A stretch of DNA of 5,066 nucleotides from Candidatus Omnitrophota bacterium (GTDB lineage: Bacteria; Omnitrophota; Koll11; Gygaellales; Profunditerraquicolaceae). The stretch lies in NCBI GenBank assembly GCA_028717765.1, contig JAQUNE010000110.1, positions 1 to 5,066 on the forward strand, in the 5' to 3' direction. Numbering within the stretch: position 1 is the stretch's first letter; each line of letters opens with the position of its first letter. Positions 1-4,883 of the stretch are shown here, piece after piece. Position numbers and translations under genes: made by a program. The notes below the pieces were generated by a model. It had not been told where the DNA came from, did no database searches, and saw only the letters and a list, made by a program, of their open reading frames with translations.

Positions 1-572
1 ACGGAGAAACGAAGAATTTTCCTGAGAAAGAAAATTTTTTACCGCAGCCAATTTCTCCTTACGCTCTTACCAAGCTTACAGGAGAGCATTACTGTAAGAT
101 GTTTAATCTGCACTATAAATTGCCTACCGTTGCCTTACGTTACTTTAATGTTTTTGGAGAACGGCAATCATTGGATGATGAATATGCAGTTGTCATACCA
201 AAATTTATTTCCTGCATGCTAAACGATCAGTCTCCGCCGATATATGGTACGGGGAAACAATCGCGGGATTTTACTTATGTTGGTAATGTCGTAAAGGCAA
301 ATTTGTTGGCAATGCAGAAGCCTCGGGCACAAGGAGAGGTTTTTAATATCGCCAGCGGCAGGGACTACAGCGTATTGGCGCTGGTTTCCGTATTGAATAA
401 ACAGATGAAGAAAAATATTCAGCCTAAGTTCTTAAATATTAGGCCAGGGGATGTATTTAGGACACTGGCTGATATTTCGCAGGCAAAAAAAATATTGGGG
501 TTTAATCCAGAAATAGACTTTATCCGTGGATTAGAACTAACTGTTGATTATTTTAAAAGGACATTAAGATGA
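1..572 (+). CDS. NAD-dependent nucleotide-sugar epimerase, 3' part only
   Basis: Extended SDR (GalE/WbpP-like) epimerase, expected to interconvert C4 epimers of a UDP-sugar in the cytoplasm. The reading frame is open from base 3 to the stop at 570-572, giving 189 visible residues. The ATG at 99 is internal, because the catalytic motif lies upstream of it: SPYALTK contains the Tyr and Lys of the YxxxK pair (visible residues 20 and 24). Further family marks are [31 protein letters not shown] and FNIASG. Family members run about 310-340 residues, so roughly 120-150 residues, including the Rossmann GxxGxxG motif, lie outside the window. The style resembles WbpP/TviC UDP-GlcNAc 4-epimerases, but substrate cannot be fixed from this half; UDP-glucose, UDP-glucuronate or UDP-xylose 4-epimerase remain possible. 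It overlaps the next gene by ATGA, so the two are co-transcribed and probably translationally coupled. Confidence 0.88.
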   Translation, partial: GETKNFPEKENFLPQPISPYALTKLTGEHYCKMFNLHYKLPTVALRYFNVFGERQSLDDEYAVVIPKFISCMLNDQSPPIYGTGKQSRDFTYVGNVVKANLLAMQKPRAQGEVFNIASGRDYSVLALVSVLNKQMKKNIQPKFLNIRPGDVFRTLADISQAKKILGFNPEIDFIRGLELTVDYFKRTLR

Positions 573-1501
573 AAAAGAAGGTAGTGGTGATTACTGGAGG
601 CGCTGGTTTTATCGGCTCGCATCTTTGCGACCGTTTACTGAAGGAAGATTTTAAAGTGATCTGCCTGGACAACTTTATTACCAGCGATATCGAAAATATC
701 AGTCATTTATTGAAAGAAAAAAATTTCACTTTTATTAAACATAATGTCACGAAATTTATCGAAGTTAAAGGAGGAGTGGATTTTGTCCTGCATCTTGCTT
801 CGTTGGCCTCTCCGGAAGATTATCTACAATATCCTATTCAGACCTTAAAGGTTGGTTCTCTGGGGACGCATAATGCCTTGGGGTTAGCTAAAGAGAAGAA
901 GGCGGTATTTTTACTCGCCTCTACTTCTGAGGTTTACGGAGATCCGCATGTGCATCCTCAGCCGGAAAGTTACTGGGGGCACGTGAATTGTGTTGGAGTG
1001 CGGGGTTGTTATGATGAATCAAAACGTTTTGCCGAGGCATTGGCTTTTGCTTATCACCGTATACATAAAGTTGAAATCAGGATCTCCCGGATTTTTAATA
1101 CTTATGGGCCCCGAATGAGGATGCGTGACGGACGGGTAGTACCGAATTTTATTAATCAGGCAATAAACAATAAACCCCTGACTGTTTATGGGCGCGGGTC
1201 ACAAACTCGTAGTTTTTGCTACATCGATGATTTAGTAGAAGGCTTGATGCGGCTAATGCGTTCCCATTTGAATGAACCAGTGAATTTAGGTAATCCTAAT
1301 GAATTTACTATTATGGAATTAGCTGATCTAGTGATCAAGCTTACAGGTACAAAAAGTAAAATTATTTATAAGCCTCTTCCTCAAGATGATCCCCGCCAGC
1401 GCCAGCCGGATATCTCTAAGGCAAAAAAACTCCTCAAGTGGCAACCTAAGATAAAATTATCCGAAGGCCTGAAGAAAACCATCGCATGGTTTAACTGCTG
1501 A
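569..1501 (+). CDS. uxs: UDP-glucuronate decarboxylase (UDP-xylose synthase)
   Basis: Complete extended SDR of 310 residues, the usual size for bacterial UXS enzymes. These cytoplasmic enzymes oxidise UDP-glucuronate at C4 with bound NAD, lose CO2 and re-reduce to UDP-xylose. Seen: GGAGFIGSH (residues 10-18) for NAD binding; [10 protein letters not shown] (76-85) followed by PIQTL, the UXS signature; TSEVYGDP (119-126) with Thr119 and Glu121; YWGHVN (135-140); CYDESKR (147-153) with catalytic Tyr148 and Lys152; [11 protein letters not shown] further on. The combination YWGxVN, CYDExKR and LASxASP separates UXS from GalE and RmlB. The start ATG overlaps the epimerase stop by 4 bases, and an AAAGGA ribosome site at 556-561 sits 7 bases upstream of it, so this start is well supported. 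The partner epimerase suggests xylose- or arabinose-type donors for a surface glycan; that pathway reading is inference. Confidence 0.93.
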   Translation: MKKKVVVITGGAGFIGSHLCDRLLKEDFKVICLDNFITSDIENISHLLKEKNFTFIKHNVTKFIEVKGGVDFVLHLASLASPEDYLQYPIQTLKVGSLGTHNALGLAKEKKAVFLLASTSEVYGDPHVHPQPESYWGHVNCVGVRGCYDESKRFAEALAFAYHRIHKVEIRISRIFNTYGPRMRMRDGRVVPNFINQAINNKPLTVYGRGSQTRSFCYIDDLVEGLMRLMRSHLNEPVNLGNPNEFTIMELADLVIKLTGTKSKIIYKPLPQDDPRQRQPDISKAKKLLKWQPKIKLSEGLKKTIAWFNC

Positions 1502-1512
1502 TGGCCAAAAAA

Positions 1513-1540
1513 TTGCTTTTTCTCCTGGATATGTTATACT
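1513..1540 (+). promoter_or_regulatory. Sigma70-type extended -10 promoter
   Basis: TTGCTT (1513-1518), 16-base spacer, TATACT (1535-1540) preceded by TGT (1532-1534), which makes an extended -10. Transcription should begin near 1547. It lies just 11 bases past the decarboxylase stop and ahead of the terminator fold at 1601-1672, so a transcript from it would be only about 125 bases unless it reads through. The layout is almost the same as the promoter at 2361-2388 (TTGCCT, 16 bases, TGT-TACAAT), which raises confidence in both. Confidence 0.6.
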
Positions 1541-1546
1541 TATATT

Positions 1547-1672
1547 AGAATATATAAGAGGGGGGAGTAGGGATCAAGGAATCGTCTTTATAATAAATAT
1601 AACCTATTCTCTACCCCTTACAAGAAGGGCGGCTTTCTTTAAGAAGGCCAAGAAAAGAGAATAGGTTTTTTT
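1547..1672 (+). ncRNA. Candidate small structured RNA, three-way junction
   Basis: A promoter (1513-1540) and a U-tract terminator (ending 1672) bracket about 125 bases without an ORF. The 3' half folds into three perfect or near-perfect stems: P1 1601-1612 with 1656-1667 (12 Watson-Crick pairs), P2 1615-1619 with 1625-1629 (5 pairs, 5-base loop) and P3 1631-1638 with 1642-1649 (8 pairs including one G-U, 3-base loop). The 5' part carries a run of six G at 1560-1565 that could compete for the CCCC at 1614-1617. I do not recognise it as 4.5S, 6S, tmRNA or a riboswitch class that I know. It could equally be the terminator of the sugar operon, or an attenuator read into the pilin gene. Confidence 0.35.
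1601..1672 (+). terminator. Branched Rho-independent terminator
   Basis: A 12-pair stem (AACCTATTCTCT with AGAGAATAGGTT) runs directly into seven T (1666-1672; the first two close the stem). Instead of a short loop, the stem encloses two hairpins (1615-1629 and 1631-1649). On the minus strand there is no matching T-run, so termination is expected on the + strand only. It would end transcripts from the sugar genes or from the promoter at 1513-1540, and it insulates the pilin promoter at 1690-1718. Confidence 0.72.
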
Positions 1673-1687
1673 ATGAGCAGAATTTCT

Positions 1688-1709
1688 CCTTGACAAGCTA
1701 TCGTCAAGG
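1688..1709. promoter_or_regulatory. Inverted repeat over the -35 box, possible operator
   Basis: CCTTGAC (1688-1694) and GTCAAGG (1703-1709) are perfect 7-base inverted repeats separated by 8 bases, total 22 bases, the size and spacing of a dimeric repressor site. One arm contains the TTGACA -35 box, so binding would block RNA polymerase. It lies upstream of the predicted start, so it would act as DNA rather than as RNA. No regulator gene is visible in the window. Confidence 0.4.
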
Positions 1710-1718
1710 TGGTATAAA
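1690..1718 (+). promoter_or_regulatory. Near-consensus sigma70 promoter of the pilin gene
   Basis: TTGACA (1690-1695, perfect -35), 17-base spacer, TATAAA (1713-1718, five of six). Transcription should begin near 1725 and give a leader of about 133 bases. It is the strongest promoter match in the window, fitting a highly expressed major pilin. Confidence 0.8.
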
Positions 1719-1724
1719 AAACAA

Positions 1725-1857
1725 AGGTGGGCGAGAAGCGTTGGAAAAAGCCTCTTATGATTACTATAAGAGAATTCATAATTGAAAAAAATATAAGAGG
1801 CCTTAGTAATGCAAGCGCTTTAAAAGCCAATCATACCTTAGGAAGGAGGCCTTGCAA
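1725..1857 (+). promoter_or_regulatory. Structured 5' leader of the pilin mRNA with competing stems
   Basis: Nested stems can form: GAAGCGTT (1735-1742) with AGCGCTTT (1814-1821), including G-U pairs, enclosing GCCTCTTAT (1750-1758) with ATAAGAGGC (1793-1801), nine perfect pairs. The 5' arm has a second partner, ATAAGAG at 1766-1772 (seven pairs, 7-base loop). The 3' arm also has a second partner, AGGCCT at 1847-1852, which covers the last three bases of the ribosome site. One fold leaves the ribosome site open and the other can close it. No known riboswitch consensus was recognised. Confidence 0.4.
1843..1849 (+). promoter_or_regulatory. Strong ribosome binding site, decides the pilin start
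   Basis: AAGGAGG is a full anti-16S match placed 8 bases before the ATG at 1858. It is only 2 bases before the in-frame TTG at 1852, too close for initiation, so the ATG is chosen. No other gene in the pilus part of the window has a site of this quality. Confidence 0.85.
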
Positions 1858-2292
1858 ATGAGAAGAAAAAGAGGTTTTACCTTAGTCGAAATCATGATCG
1901 TAGTAGCAATTATTGCCTTATTGGCAGCCATAGCCATTCCTAACCTTTTACGTGCTAGACTTAATGCCAATGAAGCAGCAGCGATTTCAGCTTTGAAGAC
2001 CGTAGCTTCCTCCGCGATAAGTTTTAGGTCAGTTAATGCCGCTTATCCGGCGAACTTGGCTGCGCTTTCAGCTGCCGTACCTCCTTACATCGATGCCGTA
2101 TTAGGCGCCGGTGCAAAGTCAGGTTATAACTTCGCATTGGTTGGAGCTGCAAATACTTTTACTTCTACAGCTACTCCTCAAACCTATCAGACTACCGGTG
2201 TAAGAAGCTTTTTTGTTGATGAGTCCGGAGTGGTCCGTGGGCAGGATGATGCTGGTGCTGCAGCAACAGTTGCTGATCCACCGATCCAGTAA
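1858..2292 (+). CDS. Type IV pilin / pseudopilin, likely major subunit
   Basis: Prepilin of 144 residues. It has a short basic leader, MRRKRG, then FTLVEI, so prepilin peptidase should cut after Gly6 to give a 138-residue mature protein with N-methylated Phe1 and Glu5 (Glu11 of the precursor). Residues 7-30 form the hydrophobic assembly helix with Pro at mature position 22. The globular part is Ala-rich, with NANEAAAISALKT, YPANLAAL, PPYIDAVL, SGYNF and FFVDESGVVR. It has no cysteine, so there is no disulfide-bonded loop as in PilA/PilE pilins. It is inserted in the inner membrane and assembled into a pilus or pseudopilus. It has its own near-consensus promoter, a perfect ribosome site and a strong terminator, separate from the downstream assembly operon; this points to a high-copy subunit (inference). 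GspG-like major pseudopilin is the alternative. Confidence 0.9.
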   Translation: MRRKRGFTLVEIMIVVAIIALLAAIAIPNLLRARLNANEAAAISALKTVASSAISFRSVNAAYPANLAALSAAVPPYIDAVLGAGAKSGYNFALVGAANTFTSTATPQTYQTTGVRSFFVDESGVVRGQDDAGAAATVADPPIQ

Positions 2293-2314
2293 TTGGATAT
2301 TTTTTTGAAAAAGG

Positions 2315-2341
2315 GCGGGGAAGAAATTCCCCGCTTTTTTT
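2315..2341 (+). terminator. Strong Rho-independent terminator after the pilin gene
   Basis: GCGGGGAA (2315-2322) pairs with TTCCCCGC (2327-2334) around a GAAA tetraloop of the stable GNRA type, followed by seven T (2335-2341). It starts 22 bases past the pilin stop and makes the pilin gene monocistronic. The five A at 2308-2312 upstream could give weak termination on the other strand too. Confidence 0.93.
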
Positions 2342-2360
2342 GTCTCTAGCACAAATTTTC

Positions 2361-2388
2361 TTGCCTAAATGCTTTTTTGTGTTACAAT
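2361..2388 (+). promoter_or_regulatory. Extended -10 promoter of the pilus assembly operon
   Basis: TTGCCT (2361-2366), 16-base spacer, TACAAT (2383-2388) preceded by TGT (2380-2382). The predicted transcription start near 2395 leaves only about 18 bases before the first ATG (2413). It follows the pilin terminator directly and is the only good promoter seen ahead of the five-gene operon. Confidence 0.7.
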
Positions 2389-2412
2389 AAAACAGAATAT
2401 GTATAGACAAAG

Positions 2413-2841
2413 ATGAAAATCATTTTTATTCGCGATAAGAGCGGAAAGAATACTGTTACTTGGATCCTTTTGATTGCAGTTTTTTCTTTAATTTTAAGAT
2501 CGGCAATTCTGCAGATTATTCGTTCTAATATTACACAAAATGAATCCTATGCTTCAGTTACGTTAAAGTCTACCTCCACGGCCCTGGAAAATTATGCCAA
2601 AGACAATCACGGCAATTTTCCCCCTAGTTTGAATGTGCTTACAGAATCAGAACCTGCCTATCTCAATAAAAATTACTTGGTAAATTCAATAAAAGGTTAT
2701 AATTTTAATTGTTCAAGATTGGACCCTGCAGGATATAATTGTTCGGCTCTGCCAGTAAAATGTAATGTCACGGGAAGGATGGTTTTTACCATTAGTACTG
2801 GAGGGATAATTGTTTCGGAAGAATGTTTTAAAAAAGAATGA
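2413..2841 (+). CDS. Divergent pilin-like membrane protein lacking the prepilin peptidase motif
   Basis: Protein of 142 residues: a basic start (MKIIFIRDKSGK), one membrane helix (about 17-36), then a small globular domain. It aligns without gaps to the upstream pilin from Gly11 (matching the pilin's Gly6) through IIRSNITQNE (matching LLRARLNANE), then in register at NFPPSLNVL, KGYNF and TGRMVFTISTGGIIV. At the processing site Phe1 is Lys12 and Glu5 is Thr16, and an Arg (29) sits within the helix, so cleavage is doubtful. Four cysteines (100, 110, 117, 138) could form disulfides in the periplasm. No in-frame start lies upstream because a TAG stands three codons before the ATG; no clear ribosome site is visible. 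As first gene of the pilM operon it may be a minor or tip component, like GspK, which also lacks Glu5, or a membrane-retained regulator. Role is inferred. Confidence 0.72.
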   Translation: MKIIFIRDKSGKNTVTWILLIAVFSLILRSAILQIIRSNITQNESYASVTLKSTSTALENYAKDNHGNFPPSLNVLTESEPAYLNKNYLVNSIKGYNFNCSRLDPAGYNCSALPVKCNVTGRMVFTISTGGIIVSEECFKKE

Positions 2842-3266
2842 ACCTGATAATGAAAAGGGCCTTCACGCTCATAGAGATCGTTATCGTTATATCAATACTA
2901 CTAATTTTAACGGGTTTGGCGATTCCCAGTATTTTACGTTCACGTAACGATGCCAACGAAGGGGCGGCAATGGCTAACTTAAAAATATTAAGCGATGCCT
3001 GTCAGCTTTATCACTTGAATTTAAATATTTATCCGCAAAATTTGGCAGCTATGGCTTTACCGGTTTCTAACCCGCCTTATATTGACCAGGTTTTGGCGGG
3101 TGGCAGGAAGCAAGGTTATATATTTATTTATAATCGTACTAATAATGGTTTTACGCTTAATGCAAACCCTGAAGCTCTAGGTAGATATTATTATATTGAT
3201 GAGACCGGAGTTTTGCGCGTTAATGCTACTCAACAGGCAGGAGCCGGTGATGCGGCGAATCAATAA
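2838..3266 (+). CDS. Type IV pseudopilin, minor-subunit candidate
   Basis: Prepilin of 142 residues from the ATG at 2838, which overlaps the previous stop by ATGA; a second in-frame ATG at 2850 would give MKRA and 138 residues, a leader length more like the upstream pilin. Neither start has a good ribosome site, so coupling to the previous gene is likely. The class III signal is KRA then FTLIEI: cleavage would follow Ala8, not the usual Gly. Glu5 is kept (Glu13), as is the helix ending in Pro30. The body matches the 1858 pilin closely: NDANEGAAMANLK, YPQNLAAM, PPYIDQVL, KQGYIF, YYYIDETGVLR. It has a single Cys (55). It is a paralogue of the upstream pilin, more divergent in its helix, and expressed with pilMNO, which suggests a minor or initiating subunit of the same fibre (inference). 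Confidence 0.87.
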   Translation: MNLIMKRAFTLIEIVIVISILLILTGLAIPSILRSRNDANEGAAMANLKILSDACQLYHLNLNIYPQNLAAMALPVSNPPYIDQVLAGGRKQGYIFIYNRTNNGFTLNANPEALGRYYYIDETGVLRVNATQQAGAGDAANQ

Positions 3267-4289
3267 ATGAAAAATTTTCCATTTAGATTTAAAGCAAACA
3301 TTCCCCGGGAATCCGTTTCTCTGGGGGTAGATATTGGTTCAACGACAATTAAAGTGATTAGGCTCAAGTTTTCTGAAGAAAAGGTAGAGGTGGTAGATTT
3401 TAAATTAGAGCCATTTGTACTTGATCTATCCGCAGTGCTGAAAAAAATTGCTCAGTCTATGGAGGCCAAAAAAATCAATTTATCTATTTCTGGACCTGCG
3501 TCGATAATTAGATATGTCGATTTTCCAAAAATGAATAGCGAAGAACTCAAGCAGGCTTTGAAATTCGAGGCGCAAAAGCATATCCCATTTACGATTTCTG
3601 AGGTGAATCTTGATAGCCACGTCCTTAAACAAGATTTTTCCGAAGGCAAAATGTTAGTGCTTTTGGCTGCGGTAAAGCAAGAATTAATTAATCAGCGTAT
3701 CAAGCTTGCGCAGGAGGCAGGTTTTACGGTTAATTTAATTGATATTGATTCACTTGCTTTAGTGAATGCTTTTAATTTTAATTATCCTGCAGATCAGCAA
3801 GCTCAAAAGACCATTGCCCTGCTCAATATCGGAGGCTCCAATAGTAATTTAAACATATTAGAAGGAAATCTACCGCGATTTAGCCGAGATATTCATATAG
3901 CAGGTAATAATTTTACTCAAAAAATAGCAGATCTATCCGGCGTAGATTTTAAAACTGCGCAAGATTTAAAGCTTAATCCTGAAGCGGAAAAACAAAGCAA
4001 GATATCAATGGCAATTGACTCTGTGCTTTCCAGCCTGACAAATGAGATTAGGACGTCTTTTGATTATTATGAAACTCAAAGTACGTCTTCAGTGGCAAAA
4101 ATTTTCTTAAGTGGAGGGGGTTCTTTGTGCAGCGAAATAAAAGAAAAATTGGCTAATCTTTTAGGGGTAGAGGTGGACTATTGGGATCCGTTAAAACAAA
4201 TTTCCCTGGCAAGCAACATTGACTCGCAGGTGATAAAAAAGATATCTGCTCAGCTGGCTGTCGCAGTGGGCTTAGCTTTACGCAAATAA
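3267..4289 (+). CDS. pilM: PilM, actin-like ATPase of the pilus alignment complex
   Basis: Cytoplasmic protein of 340 residues with the actin/FtsA-like ATPase fold, usual length for PilM. Seen: LGVDIGSTTIKV (19-30), the first phosphate loop; FEAQKHIPF (100-108), the typical PilM F/YEAxxxIPF signature; IDIDSLALVNAF (158-169); LLNIGGSNSNLNIL (185-198), the second phosphate motif, with Asn187 where many actin-fold ATPases have Asp; and FLSGGGS (280-286), the adenosine motif. PilM binds ATP and docks to the cytoplasmic tail of PilN, linking the inner-membrane PilN-PilO complex to the motor side. The ATG follows the previous TAA with no gap and without a visible ribosome site, so translation probably depends on reinitiation. 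GspL-type or EccE-like roles are less likely given the separate pilN that follows. Confidence 0.93.
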   Translation: MKNFPFRFKANIPRESVSLGVDIGSTTIKVIRLKFSEEKVEVVDFKLEPFVLDLSAVLKKIAQSMEAKKINLSISGPASIIRYVDFPKMNSEELKQALKFEAQKHIPFTISEVNLDSHVLKQDFSEGKMLVLLAAVKQELINQRIKLAQEAGFTVNLIDIDSLALVNAFNFNYPADQQAQKTIALLNIGGSNSNLNILEGNLPRFSRDIHIAGNNFTQKIADLSGVDFKTAQDLKLNPEAEKQSKISMAIDSVLSSLTNEIRTSFDYYETQSTSSVAKIFLSGGGSLCSEIKEKLANLLGVEVDYWDPLKQISLASNIDSQVIKKISAQLAVAVGLALRK

Positions 4290-4295
4290 TATAAA

Positions 4296-4883
4296 ATGAT
4301 TGAGATCAATCTTTTACCGGAAGAACTGAAACTTAAAACCAAGAAAAAAATTTCTTTTGATTTTAGCAGTATCGACCAGAAGAAAATTATTTATCTTGTT
4401 CCTGTAGTCTTCGGGGTTCTAATTCTTATTCATATTTATCTTGCTGGTTTGACGATCGTTCAGGGCGTACGTTTAGGGAGTTTGAATAAGCAATGGGTTA
4501 AGCTTGAACCGGAAAGAAAAAAATTAGAATTTTTTCAGAAAGAATCTAATATTTCTTCTGCGGATAGCCAGCTTTTGCAGCAATTAAACGTTCAAAGGGT
4601 AAATTGGGCAGAGAAGCTAGATTCCCTAAGCACGAATTTACCGAGCGGCATTTGGCTCGAAGAGATTCTTATCTCTGATAAGGCCTTTAGCCTCAGAGGC
4701 TCGATAATATCATTGGCCAAGGAAGAAATGAACCTGGTAAATAAATTTATAGAAAATTTAAAAAATGACTCAAAGTTTTTTAAAGATTTTAATTCTCTTG
4801 AGCTAGGTTCAATAAACCGTAGGCAAATCAAAAGTTATGATATAATGGACTTTATTCTTGAAGGAAACATAAAATCAAAATGA
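4296..4883 (+). CDS. pilN: PilN, inner-membrane pilus alignment protein
   Basis: Bitopic membrane protein of 195 residues. The cytoplasmic tail starts MIEINLLPEEL: the INLLPxE motif is the PilN peptide that lies in the PilM groove. One membrane helix spans about 31-55, followed by a coiled-coil-like stretch (about 60-110, rich in Lys, Glu, Gln and Leu) and a ferredoxin-like periplasmic domain with LPSGIWLEEILISDKAFSLRG (split here only for reference at 115-135) and a C-terminal FILEGNI strand. It pairs with PilO in the periplasm. It begins six bases after pilM, with only an AT-rich stretch as leader, and ends in an ATGA overlap with the next gene. Order pilM-pilN-pilO is the standard one. Confidence 0.93.
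   Translation: MIEINLLPEELKLKTKKKISFDFSSIDQKKIIYLVPVVFGVLILIHIYLAGLTIVQGVRLGSLNKQWVKLEPERKKLEFFQKESNISSADSQLLQQLNVQRVNWAEKLDSLSTNLPSGIWLEEILISDKAFSLRGSIISLAKEEMNLVNKFIENLKNDSKFFKDFNSLELGSINRRQIKSYDIMDFILEGNIKSK

Larger units (their letters stand above)
1502..1857 (+). other. 356-base non-coding regulatory region before the pilin gene
   Basis: No supportable protein gene lies here on either strand. In order it holds: an extended -10 promoter (1513-1540); a three-way-junction RNA fold with U-tract (1601-1672); a TTGACA/TATAAA promoter (1690-1718) overlapped by a 7-base inverted repeat; a structured leader (about 1725-1857) with competing stems; and the AAGGAGG ribosome site of the pilin gene. 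The ten-base string ATATAAGAGG occurs twice, at 1552-1561 and 1791-1800. Confidence 0.85.

Noticed and set aside
99..572. ATG at 99 as the true start of the epimerase
   Set aside because: The frame stays open to the window edge and encodes the catalytic YxxxK motif upstream of this ATG, so the gene is truncated by the window, not started there.
1639..1830. Minus-strand ORF of 63 codons in the non-coding region
   Set aside because: It lacks a recognisable domain, runs through the promoter and hairpin sequences, and has no convincing ribosome site. Better explained as chance.
1852..1857. TTG at 1852 as the pilin start
   Set aside because: It is only 2 bases from AAGGAGG; the ATG at 1858 has ideal 8-base spacing and gives a normal six-residue prepilin leader.
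1725..1857. Known c-di-GMP (GEMM) riboswitch in front of the pilin
   Set aside because: These switches often precede pilin genes, but I could not find the conserved GGGCAAACC / GACGCAAAGCC type motifs. The leader is structured but not recognisable as this class; a covariance scan would settle it.
2119..2410. Two minus-strand ORFs over the pilin 3' end and terminator
   Set aside because: They are antisense to a clear pilin gene and cross the strong terminator; low-complexity translation without a domain.
3452..3649. Minus-strand ORF inside pilM
   Set aside because: Shadow of a well-supported coding frame.
4592..4831. Minus-strand ORF inside pilN
   Set aside because: Shadow of a well-supported coding frame.
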